A stretch of DNA of 64,000 nt from Vulcanimicrobiota bacterium (GTDB taxonomy: Bacteria; Vulcanimicrobiota; Xenobia; Xenobiales; Xenobiaceae): contig CALUQR010000004.1 in assembly GCA_944322965.1 (NCBI GenBank), forward strand, positions 1-64,000, in the 5' to 3' direction. The notes beneath the pieces are model-generated. The model made no database searches. It had not been told where the DNA came from and saw only the letters and a list, made by a program, of their open reading frames with translations. A program made the position numbers and the translations under genes. Numbering within the stretch: position 1 is the stretch's first letter; every line of letters begins with the position of its first letter. Shown piece after piece: positions 43,067 through 51,569 of the stretch.

Positions 43067-43114
43067 CTCCTTAGTGATAACTTAACTTCGATACGCATAA
43101 AAGGGGGGGGCAGA

Positions 43115-44134
43115 TTGAGTCACGATTCTAGTTACAAAAAGTTTTTCAGTCGCGTCGATATGGTTGAATCGTTAGTGCGCGACTTTATTTCTAAAGATTT
43201 AGCTGATGAGCTAGACTTTAAGACTCTGAAGCTCATGCCTACCGTTTTCCAAAAGCATGGGCAGACAGAACGGCGTGGCGATCTTATTTGGCGACTCAAA
43301 TGGCGAGATGGTAACCCTTGCCTTTTGGCTATACTCTTAGAGTTTCAGAGTACTATCGATAAGAAGATGCTCTGTCGGTTAATGGAATATGCCACTCTAT
43401 TCTTAGAGCAAACATTGGACGATGATAAGAACAAAGGGCTGACTTTGCCGCAAATTTTACCCATAGTCCTTTACAATGGGGCAAAGCCTTGGAGTGCGCC
43501 TCGCGTTTATGGCGAGTTATCGGAGCGCGAAAGACTGGCTTATGAGCGCGGCATTTGGGATTTCAAATACCATTTAATTGACATTCGCCATCTAGAAGAA
43601 TCTTTGGTTGATAAGGCTAAGGGTATCAGCGCCTGGATCTTTCGCTTTGAGCGGGCGGCCAACGTCCAGGAGATGGAGAGGCTCTGGAGAGTGATGTTCC
43701 GCGCTCTAAAGAGTCCAGCTTATGAAAATTTGCGCCAAGAGATTATAATCTGGCTAGAGACTTGCGTCTTGCCGGTCCGTAAAATCGCGGGCGCTAAAAT
43801 AGTTGTAAAACGTTTGAAGGAGGAAGAGAAGATGACCGTAGTTACCGCCGAAATGGAAGACTGGACCCTCCCCTACATCAACCAAGGAATAAGACAAGGC
43901 CGCACCGAAGGTGAGGCACGCGGTCGCGCTGAGGGGAGACTTGAAGGTAAGCTCGAGGGGGAGCGCATAGGAGAGTTACGCGGTAGAACTGAGGGAATTG
44001 CAGAGAAAGCGGCTCAAGTTATCCGCCAAATGATCGCTGAGGGATTTGAGGACAATCTGATCGCCAGATTAGTCAGCGTCCCCTTATCTGAAGTAAAAAA
44101 ACTACGCATTGCTAGCCGCCGGGACGGCGGTTAG
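43115..44134 (+). CDS. Rpn family recombination-promoting nuclease, copy 3
   Basis: 339 residues from TTG 43115, placed by alignment with rpn1 and by the G-run ahead of it; the frame opens at 43037 but that lies in the promoter. Catalytic D56 (RRGDLIWR) and E76-x-Q78 (LLEFQST) are kept. About nine in ten residues agree with rpn1 up to the Gly/Arg/Glu repeat stretch, where the order and number of units differ (GRAEGRLEGKLEGERIG), showing expansion or shuffling. The C-terminal helical domain is again conserved, and the last codons (IASRRDGG) and stop come from a hairpin that opens repeat island 8. Confidence 0.9.
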   Translation: MSHDSSYKKFFSRVDMVESLVRDFISKDLADELDFKTLKLMPTVFQKHGQTERRGDLIWRLKWRDGNPCLLAILLEFQSTIDKKMLCRLMEYATLFLEQTLDDDKNKGLTLPQILPIVLYNGAKPWSAPRVYGELSERERLAYERGIWDFKYHLIDIRHLEESLVDKAKGISAWIFRFERAANVQEMERLWRVMFRALKSPAYENLRQEIIIWLETCVLPVRKIAGAKIVVKRLKEEEKMTVVTAEMEDWTLPYINQGIRQGRTEGEARGRAEGRLEGKLEGERIGELRGRTEGIAEKAAQVIRQMIAEGFEDNLIARLVSVPLSEVKKLRIASRRDGG

Positions 44135-44675
44135 CAATGCGGAATGCGGAGTTCGTAATTAAATGGCGCTTGTTAGTGGCTTAGCAGATTTGGGAATAAC
44201 TTGGCATACGGGAGAATCGCACTGGACACTTCTACGCCCCTTTTTTAGTTTGTGCTTTATTACTTGACTGAGGCCTTTAGGACGCTTGTCTAATTGAACC
44301 ACACACCCGGCGCCCGCACACCAAGACGATTTTCTCCCCGGCCAAGTTACCTACGGAACTAGCCAGCAACTGACTCACTGTGTTCTCGCCCCTGACTCAC
44401 AGCCGGAACAAAAGTTAAAGCAACAACCTCCACTCCCGCCTGCCTCCTCAATTACGCATTCCGAATTACGAACTCCGCATTATCCTCCCCCCAGCCGCGG
44501 CACACCGGAGCGATTTTCTCCCCAGACAAGCTACCTCCGGAACCAGTCGGTCATTGCCTCAAGCCCTCTTGCCCCTCACCCCACCACTGAAACTAAAGTT
44601 AGAGCCATAACCTCTCCACCGCCGACACCCCCAATTACGCATTCCGAATTCCTAATTACGAATTCCGCATTGCCT
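44102..44675. repeat. Repeat island 8 (between rpn3 and secA)
   Basis: A 16-bp-arm hairpin with GGA apex over the rpn3 stop (~44106-44140), KCGKAAT array, full palindromic element (44169-44373), GGAACAAAAGTTAA block (~44402), ATTMCGM array (44452-44482), a second right half-element (~44512-44555), GAAACTAAAGTTAG block (44587-44600) and another array (44631-44674). No gene is seen; bases 44720-44792 form the secA leader. Confidence 0.85.
44169..44373 (+). mobile_element. MITE-like palindromic element, copy 7
   Basis: Left end CTTGTTAGTGGCTTAG ... AGAATCG, core TGAGGCCTTTAGGACG and CTTGTCTAATTGAACC, and right end GACGATTTTCTCCCCGGCC to AGCAACTGACTCAC. A second partial right end follows 140 bp later. 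Confidence 0.7.
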
Positions 44676-44720
44676 TTTTTTGCCGCCCCAGCCCGGAGGG
44701 CTGGGGCGGCAAAAAAAGGC
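44676..44720. repeat. Perfect 20-bp-arm hairpin with GGA apex before secA
   Basis: Arms TTTTTTTGCCGCC-CCAGCCC and their complement around GGA. With an A-run on one side and T-run on the other it could terminate transcription in both directions, isolating secA from rpn3. Confidence 0.8.
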
Positions 44721-44792
44721 TTGAGCTCTCCAATAGAGAAGGGGGCACGCTAGTTTTTAGATTTCTATTGAGCAAATCGGAGTACACGAGTT

Positions 44793-47384
44793 ATGGGATT
44801 CTTCAGAACGCTTTTCGACCCCAACGAGCGCGAAGTGCGTAAAATCCGCAAAATAGTTGACAAGATCAACGCTTTAGAGAAGGGGATGGAGGGTCGTTCT
44901 GACGAGGAGTTGCGCCAGTTGACGGACGATTTCCGCCAGCGTTTGCAAAAGAAGAAGAGTCTAGACGACATCTTGCCCGAGGCTTTTGCGGCGGTGCGGG
45001 AGGCTTCTAAGCGCACTTTAGGTCTGCGCCATTACGACGTGCAGATGATAGGCGGCGTAGTCTTACATCAGGGGCGCATCGCGGAGATGAAGACTGGCGA
45101 AGGTAAGACTTTGGTAGCTACTTGTCCGGTCTATCTCAACGCTCTGACGGGCAAGGGCGTACACGTGGTGACGGTCAACGACTATTTGGCTAAGCGCGAC
45201 GGCCGCTGGATGGCGCCCATCTACCATTTCTTGGGTTTGAGCGTAGGCATTATCAATCACGACACGGCCTACCTTTACGATCCCACTATCGATACGGGCA
45301 ACGAGAGTACGCGCCATTTGCGTCCCGTCCCTCGGCGGGCGGCCTATGAGGCGGACATCACTTACGGTACTAATAACGAGTACGGTTTCGACTATCTGCG
45401 CGACAATATGGTCATGGACTTAGAGCAGCGCGTGCAACGGGAGTTGAATTATGCCATTGTAGACGAGGTCGACTCCATCCTTATAGACGAGGCCCGCACC
45501 CCGCTCATCATTTCCGGTCGGGGCACGGGTTCTACCAATATGTACGGCCGTTTTGCCCAGGTGGCGCGAGAGTTAAAGAAGGACGTCCATTATACGGTCG
45601 ACGAGAAGTCTAAGACGGCCCCTTTAACTGAGGAGGGCGTGGCTAAGGTCGAGCAGATCTTAGGCTTAAAGAACCTCTTCGACGCCGACAATATGGAGAT
45701 CGCCCACTTTATGGATAACGCTCTGCGGGCTAAGGAGTGTTACCGTTTAGACAACGAGTACGTTATTAAGGGCGGGGAGATCGTCATCGTCGACGAGTTT
45801 ACGGGCCGCTTGATGTTTGGGCGTCGTTACTCGGACGGTTTGCACCAGGCCATCGAGGCTAAAGAGGGGGTCAAGGTCCGCCAGGAGGATCAGACTCTGG
45901 CTACCATCACCTTCCAGAACTACTTTAAGCTCTACCACAAATTGGCCGGTATGACGGGTACGGCTCTCACGGAGGAGCGCGAGTTCCGGGAGATCTACGG
46001 TTTAGACGTGGTCGTCATCCCCACCAACGTGCCGGTGGCCCGTTTAGACTTGCCCGATAGGGTCTATAAGAATGAGAAGTATAAATTTAAGGCCGTCTGT
46101 GAGGATATAGCCGAGCGCCACGCTAAGGGCCAGCCCATCTTGGTGGGTACCCGCTCTATTGAGAAATCGGAATACTTGGGCTCTCTTTTGAGCAAGATGG
46201 GCATTAAGCATAATATTTTGAACGCCAAGTACCACGAGAAAGAGGCTCAGATTATCGCTCAGGCCGGTCGCGTGGGGGCGGTGACTATCGCTACTAATAT
46301 GGCGGGCCGCGGCGTAGATATTAAGTTGGGCGGCGATCCCATTAATCCTGAAGAAGAGGCCAAGGTCCGGGAGGCTGGGGGCTTATACATTCTGGGTACG
46401 GAGCGCCATGAGTCGCGTCGTATCGACAACCAGTTGCGCGGCCGTTCCGGTCGTCAGGGCGATCCGGGCGCCTCTCGTTTCTACGTAGCTTTGACGGACG
46501 AATTGATGCGTCTCTTCGCTAGCGACAATATCTTACGCATGATGGATCATTTAGGCTTAGAAGACGAGGTTATCGAGAATGGTCTCATCACTCGGGGCAT
46601 TGAGAACGCCCAGACTAAGGTAGAGAGCCATCACTTTGAGATCCGCAAGAACGTCTTAAAGTATGACGATACGATGAACGAGCAGCGCCGAGTGATCTAT
46701 GCCGACCGCGATAAGATCTTGGAGGGCCGGGGCCTGCGGGAGACGATCGATAACTTTATCGACGAGGCTGTCAGCGACTTAGTAGACGCCCACATGCACG
46801 AGGACGTCCATCCCGAGGAGTGGGACTTTGACGGCTTGATGCTCAACTTGCACGATCTCTTCGTCTTACCGGAAGGGGCCAACAAGAAGGATCTGGGCGG
46901 CAAGACTCCGGCGGAGATTAAGGAGAAGGTCAAGGAGTGGTGCCACGGGGTCTACAATCAGAAGATCCAAGCTTTGGGCGAGGAGCTGATGCAGGAGCTG
47001 GAGCGTTTCACCCTCTTGCGGGTCTTAGATGAGAAGTGGATCGAACACCTCAATAATATCGAGCTCTTGCGGGAGGGCATCAACTTGCGCGGTTACGGTC
47101 AGAAGGACCCGCAGGTAGAGTTCATTCGCGAAGCTTCGGAGGAGTTCGACGCTTTGAAGCGCCGTCTGCGCGACGATACGATCCAGTATCTCTTCCGGGT
47201 GGAGGTGCGCGCCCCCGAGCAGGTCGAGCAGAAGGAGACGATGCAGGTCACAGGGACTAATAGGGACCAGGAGATGCCGGTCGTCCCCATTAAGCGTACC
47301 GGCTCTAAGTTAGGGCGCAACGATCCTTGTTGGTGCGGTAGCGGCAAGAAGTGGAAGAAGTGCCACTATCCGGAGGAGCGTTAG
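44793..47384 (+). CDS. secA: Preprotein translocase ATPase SecA
   Basis: 863 residues, full length. Walker A is in EMKTGEGKTLVATCPVYL (~90-107), the Walker B/DEAD-like YAIVDEVDSILIDEARTPL (~209), the preprotein cross-linking domain lies between, and the second nucleotide-binding motor contains GRGVDIKLGG and GRSGRQGDPGAS. The C-terminal zinc site is intact (DPCWCGSGKKWKKCHYPEE), which in Escherichia coli binds SecB and lipids. SecA drives export through SecYEG. Only one copy is seen here. prfB follows 54 bp later, a common neighbour in many bacteria. Confidence 0.98.
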   Translation: MGFFRTLFDPNEREVRKIRKIVDKINALEKGMEGRSDEELRQLTDDFRQRLQKKKSLDDILPEAFAAVREASKRTLGLRHYDVQMIGGVVLHQGRIAEMKTGEGKTLVATCPVYLNALTGKGVHVVTVNDYLAKRDGRWMAPIYHFLGLSVGIINHDTAYLYDPTIDTGNESTRHLRPVPRRAAYEADITYGTNNEYGFDYLRDNMVMDLEQRVQRELNYAIVDEVDSILIDEARTPLIISGRGTGSTNMYGRFAQVARELKKDVHYTVDEKSKTAPLTEEGVAKVEQILGLKNLFDADNMEIAHFMDNALRAKECYRLDNEYVIKGGEIVIVDEFTGRLMFGRRYSDGLHQAIEAKEGVKVRQEDQTLATITFQNYFKLYHKLAGMTGTALTEEREFREIYGLDVVVIPTNVPVARLDLPDRVYKNEKYKFKAVCEDIAERHAKGQPILVGTRSIEKSEYLGSLLSKMGIKHNILNAKYHEKEAQIIAQAGRVGAVTIATNMAGRGVDIKLGGDPINPEEEAKVREAGGLYILGTERHESRRIDNQLRGRSGRQGDPGASRFYVALTDELMRLFASDNILRMMDHLGLEDEVIENGLITRGIENAQTKVESHHFEIRKNVLKYDDTMNEQRRVIYADRDKILEGRGLRETIDNFIDEAVSDLVDAHMHEDVHPEEWDFDGLMLNLHDLFVLPEGANKKDLGGKTPAEIKEKVKEWCHGVYNQKIQALGEELMQELERFTLLRVLDEKWIEHLNNIELLREGINLRGYGQKDPQVEFIREASEEFDALKRRLRDDTIQYLFRVEVRAPEQVEQKETMQVTGTNRDQEMPVVPIKRTGSKLGRNDPCWCGSGKKWKKCHYPEER

Positions 47385-47438
47385 CTCTTTCGCTTAGAGA
47401 CCTAGGGGGGAATATAAGATTTTGAGGACTAGACCTTT

Positions 47439-48576
47439 ATGTTACAAGCTCTGCAGGAGCCTTTAAATAGCGCTCGAGCGCGTGTTGAGCACATGCGCCA
47501 CTACCTTTGACCTGCCCAAATTAGAGAGGCAGATCCAAGAGTTAGAGGCCCAGTTGGGCGACTCTCAGGTGTGGGAGGACCCGGCTAAGGCTCAGCGTTT
47601 GACGGCTGAGTTGAGTCAGTTTCGGGGTTTAGTCGGCGATTGGCAAGAGTTAGTCCAGGCTTTAGAGGAGGCGGAAGTAGCGGCGGAGTTGGCGGAAGCT
47701 GACGACGACTCCAGCGTAGAGGAGGCCAACCGTTACTTCCAGCTCTTAGAGAGCAAGTTAGAGCGGGCCGAGACCCTATCTCTCTTGCAGGGCGAGTACG
47801 ACTCCGCTCCGGCCATCCTCACCTTACACGCCGGCGCGGGTGGGGTGGACGCTCAGGACTGGACGGAGATGCTCTTGCACATGTACTCCCGTTGGGCGGA
47901 GAAGAATGGTTACCAGGTGACTTTGGCGGAGTACTCTCCGGCGGAGGAGGACGGTATCCATTCGGCCACCCTTTTAATTAACGGTTTTTATCCCTTCGGC
48001 ATGTTGAGCTCGGAGCGGGGCGTCCACCGTCTGGTGCGCATCTCCCCTTACGACGCGGCCCACAGGCGCCACACCTCCTTTGCCAAGGTGGAAGTCGTAC
48101 CCGAGCTAGATGATCAAGAGCGTTTAGAATTGCGCCCCGAGGATTTAAAGATCGACACTTACCGCTCCCAAGGAGCGGGCGGTCAACACGTCAACAAGAC
48201 GGAATCGGCGGTGCGCATTACCCATCTACCGACCGGGGTGGTGGCCGCTTGTCAAAACGAGCGTTCCCAACACTCCAATAAAGAGACGGCTCTGCGCCTA
48301 CTCCAGGCCAAGTTACTGCAATTACAGCGCCAACAGCGCCAGTCTACCCTAGAGAGCGTAAAAGGAGAGAATAGAGAGGCCGCCTGGGCGAACCAGATTC
48401 GCAGCTACGTCCTCCAGCCCTACTCCTTAGTTAAAGACCGGCGTACCAACTGGGAAGAGTCCGACGTCAGCGGGGTCTTAGAAGGCAAATTGCAGGGCTT
48501 TATGAATAGTTGGCTCCGAGCCCGAGCCCGTCTAGGGCGGGAACCTAACCTGAGCGACGCCGCTCAACCAAGTTAA
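47439..48576 (+). CDS. prfB: Peptide chain release factor 2, with programmed +1 frameshift
   Basis: Reading starts at ATG 47439, reaches CTT at 47505-47507 followed by an in-frame UGA (47508-47510) and C, and continues in +1 frame from GAC 47509 to the stop at 48576, for about 378 residues. CTT-TGA-C is the conserved RF2 autoregulation site: low RF2 lets ribosomes shift. The usual Shine-Dalgarno-like stimulator three bases before CTT is not evident. The catalytic GGQ is in SQGAGGQHVNKTES. The codon-recognition tripeptide is SPY (RISPYDAAHRRHTSF) where most RF2 have SPF. RF2 releases at UGA and UAA. Firm identification. Confidence 0.95.
47505..47511 (+). promoter_or_regulatory. RF2 programmed frameshift site
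   Basis: CTT TGA C: slippery CTT codon followed by UGA stop and C, the canonical recoding site. Frame before it encodes MLQALQEPLN... and frame after it LDLPKLERQ. Confidence 0.93.
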
Positions 48577-48927
48577 AAAAATGCTAAATTCACCCTCTAA
48601 AGGCCAGATCGGGCCTCTTAGAAAGAGGGTGGAGGCGTCCTCCATGGAAAGAGGCTCTCATACGACCAGGAAGCATTAGTAACATTTAGTTTACAAAATG
48701 TTATCCTTTTATTCAAACAACCAGCAGGATATGCGGCCAAGCGTCGAAATCTTGCCCAGTTGAGGAAGGTACCGCTTTTCTCCGTTTTGCCGATCGTCGG
48801 CCCTTGATGAGGAAACTCTAGGAAGGCTCTTTGAGAGCTGGCGGTGGCGCAAGATGCAGGCAGGGTACGCTCCGAAACTATTTTCCTAACCCTCATATAC
48901 ACAGAAAATACATAAGGAGATCATGCA
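48577..48927. promoter_or_regulatory. Leader and promoter region of the first SLH porin
   Basis: This 351-bp gap contains no repeats of the heptamer family. Near 48593-48634 a CACCCTCT/AGAGGGTG stem could terminate prfB. Around 48670-48720 is a strongly A/T-rich stretch (TTTAGTTTACAAAATG) where the porin promoter probably lies, though I see no clean -35/-10 pair. About 200 bp of untranslated leader would follow, ending in the ribosome site AAGGAG eight bases before the ATG. Confidence 0.4.
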
Positions 48928-51498
48928 ATGAATTTGCGCATGAAGACTGCGGTAGCCGCCGCGGTATTTACACTCGGTCTAGCCGCCCCTGCGTTGGCCG
49001 CTCCTTTGTTCCCGGATGTTCCCGAGAACCATTGGGCTCGCGACGCTGTAGCCACCTTGGCTGCTAAGGGCATCGTCGAAGGTTATCCGGATGGTACCTT
49101 CAAGGGCGACCGCAACGCCACTCGTTGGGAAGTCGCCATGATGGTGGCTCGTCTCTTGGGTCAGATGGAACAAGAGCACGCCACTTTCGCCACCAAGGCC
49201 GAGCTCGCTGAGCTCCAGAAATTGGTGGACGCTCTCCGCTCCGAGTTAGACGCTCTGGGCGCCCGCGTGGGCACCTTAGAGGACAAGGTCGACAAGCTCG
49301 ATCTGCGCGTCTCTGAGTTAGAGAGAATCACCTTCTACGGCTCCCTCGAAGCTCGTGTAACCGCTCAGTCCTTCAGCAACGACAACGATGGCATCCAGGA
49401 CATGAACAATGGCGCCGGCATCAGCTACAATGATATCGCTGGCACCGCTGCCGGCTTCCAGCTCGACCCCCGTAACGGCGGCGTGCTGCCCGTGGCCGAC
49501 TTCCGCAATGGCGTAGGTCTGAGCAATGGCACCGGCTTCACCATGAAGGGCGTCTTGGGTATGCGCATCCGCGTTACCGACGACATCGACGCTGGCGCTG
49601 AGTTCGCGGCTTACACTTCCGCTGGTAACGGCGTAGTCGACGCTCTGTGGGGCGTCTCCGCTCCTTACCTCTGCAACCAGTTCGGTGGTTCCACTTCCAC
49701 CAACAACTTAAACAACGCCCCCTACACTCGTATGGTGTTGGACAACTTCTGGGTCATCCACAACCCCTCCGGGATTAAGTTGACCTTGGGCGCCTACAGC
49801 GAAGACCAGATGGACGACATCCTCTTCGCCGGCCAGAAGAACCTCTCCGCTTTCGGTCCTGAGTACTTAGATCGCTTCGGCTTCAACCTGAGCGGCAGCC
49901 ACGCTTTCGAAGCTGGCGTACTGCGCTGGGAGTTGCTCGGTTCCCGCATCTCCACCTTCCAGGACACCTTCACCGGCGGTCTCGACGCGGTTTCTCCTTT
50001 CTCCTATGACACCGACATCATCGGCGGCGACATCGCCTTCGAGTTCAAGGGCGGTCAGGTAAAGGTCAACTTCATGCGCGCGGCCAACGAGGCGGCTAAT
50101 GGCGACGGCTTGGCTATCGGCATGATCGACGGCGGCAACATCAACTACGGCAGCGGCCTGGTTCAGACCACCAACTTGCAGTGGGTCAACCCCTCCGGCT
50201 ACTGGGCGGCCAACATGGTTCCCGGCGGCATCGAGGCTGGCGGTTACTTCTCTGACAATCGTCCCATCCCCGGTTGGGGCACCTTAGTTGACGCTGGCAT
50301 GGGTACCTTCGGTCCCCAGAGCATGTTCGGTTACGGCATCAGCGCCGACTACAAGTGGGATATCGGTGAGACTGGCAACGAGATTTACGTAGCTGGTGAG
50401 TACGCTCGCACCGAGTACAAGTCCAACAAGGACTCCGACTACACCTCCGATGGCAACGCCTTCCGGGTAGAGGTCGGTACCAACCTCTTAGAGGGCGACT
50501 TGGACCTCAGCTTGGCTTACGTCAGCGTCGATCCTAACTACGATCCTTTCGTCAACATGAACCCCTACGTCAATGGTTTCTACAACAATACCACCAGCCG
50601 CTACAGCGCCTGGAACTTGTTGAACCTCAACTACTATGACGATATGTGGTCCTTGCACGACACCGAAGTCTATCCTCACAACCGCGAAGGCTTCCGCTTC
50701 AACGGTCAGTGGCGCTTCGATGAGCGGCGCGGTTTAGTCTGGGCCAAGGCCTCCTTCTTGAACCAGAAAGAGTCCAGCCTCTACGACGTACGCGCTTTAG
50801 CTGACGGTACCACCGGCGCTCCTACCAGCACCATCCTGGGCTTCGCCCCTGGCTTCATGGACCCCGTCTTCTACGGTTACGCCGCTCCTTCCGTCTATGG
50901 CGCTCAGAGTGGCAACGCCTTCGACCCCAACCTCAATCCCTTAGAGGATGAGAAGGGCTCCCAGACCCAGTGGGGTATCGGCGGTAGCTACAAGTGGGAC
51001 AACCCCCGCTTGAAGTTAGACCTCGGTTACGAGCACAACGAGTTCAAGCGCGACTCCAGCCTGACCGTGGCTCAGGGCGGCAGCCAGAACCACGTTAAGC
51101 TGAACACGCACAACATCCACCTCGGTTTAGGTTGGGAAGCCAACGATCAGTGGACCATCCGCGCCGGCGCCGACATGATCAACATGAGCGGTCACTGGGA
51201 TCCGAGCGGTGCTTACAACCAGTTCGCGACCCTCGTCAACTCCACTGACTTCAAGAACATTGACGTTCAGCAGACCATCCCCTTCATCGGGTTTGACTAT
51301 GACATGAGCGCCAACACTCAGTGGACTATGGACTTCCGTTACTACGACACCAAGGACAACGTGGACGCCGCGACCTTCGCTAACTTCCAGCAGGGTGGCG
51401 CTCCTCAGACCGCCGGTAATACCACCGATGGTTACACGATGCACCCCTTCAGCTGGTACGGCTGGCAGGTTACCACCCAGTTCAAACTCAAATTCTAA
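48928..51498 (+). CDS. SLH-domain outer-membrane porin (OmpM type), paralogue 1
   Basis: 856 residues. Signal peptide (1-~24, ending ALAAP); one SLH domain (~27-75; LFPDVPENHWARDAVATLAA, KGIVEGYPDGTFKG), which in this family binds secondary cell-wall or peptidoglycan polymers; a coiled coil (~90-135; ELQKLVDALRSELDALGARV) spanning the periplasm; then a beta-barrel ending in aromatic F (VTTQFKLKF), the outer-membrane insertion signal. Such proteins tether the outer membrane to the wall and act as porins. Codon choice is highly biased (AAC, TTC, GGC, CTC), suggesting strong expression. About three quarters identical to the copy at 54708. Ends in a strong terminator. Confidence 0.93.
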   Translation: MNLRMKTAVAAAVFTLGLAAPALAAPLFPDVPENHWARDAVATLAAKGIVEGYPDGTFKGDRNATRWEVAMMVARLLGQMEQEHATFATKAELAELQKLVDALRSELDALGARVGTLEDKVDKLDLRVSELERITFYGSLEARVTAQSFSNDNDGIQDMNNGAGISYNDIAGTAAGFQLDPRNGGVLPVADFRNGVGLSNGTGFTMKGVLGMRIRVTDDIDAGAEFAAYTSAGNGVVDALWGVSAPYLCNQFGGSTSTNNLNNAPYTRMVLDNFWVIHNPSGIKLTLGAYSEDQMDDILFAGQKNLSAFGPEYLDRFGFNLSGSHAFEAGVLRWELLGSRISTFQDTFTGGLDAVSPFSYDTDIIGGDIAFEFKGGQVKVNFMRAANEAANGDGLAIGMIDGGNINYGSGLVQTTNLQWVNPSGYWAANMVPGGIEAGGYFSDNRPIPGWGTLVDAGMGTFGPQSMFGYGISADYKWDIGETGNEIYVAGEYARTEYKSNKDSDYTSDGNAFRVEVGTNLLEGDLDLSLAYVSVDPNYDPFVNMNPYVNGFYNNTTSRYSAWNLLNLNYYDDMWSLHDTEVYPHNREGFRFNGQWRFDERRGLVWAKASFLNQKESSLYDVRALADGTTGAPTSTILGFAPGFMDPVFYGYAAPSVYGAQSGNAFDPNLNPLEDEKGSQTQWGIGGSYKWDNPRLKLDLGYEHNEFKRDSSLTVAQGGSQNHVKLNTHNIHLGLGWEANDQWTIRAGADMINMSGHWDPSGAYNQFATLVNSTDFKNIDVQQTIPFIGFDYDMSANTQWTMDFRYYDTKDNVDAATFANFQQGGAPQTAGNTTDGYTMHPFSWYGWQVTTQFKLKF

Positions 51499-51515
51499 GC
51501 CCAGCTTAGTATGAT

Positions 51516-51560
51516 GTAAAACTAGCCCCTCCGGGAGTCTCCCGGAGGGGCTAGTTTTAC
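51516..51560 (+). terminator. Terminator between porin 1 and the convergent lipoprotein gene
   Basis: A perfect 21-bp-arm stem with a GTC loop. Outer arms are TAAAAC/GTTTTA, so it can work in both directions; the two genes converge on it. Confidence 0.85.
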
Positions 51561-51569
51561 AATTAGGAA

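Noticed and set aside
15101-44675. Known REP/RAYT system
   Set aside because: RAYT genes with the HUH/Y1 transposase signature are absent, and the hairpins carry GGA at the apex rather than a GTAG/GGAG tetranucleotide at the stem foot.
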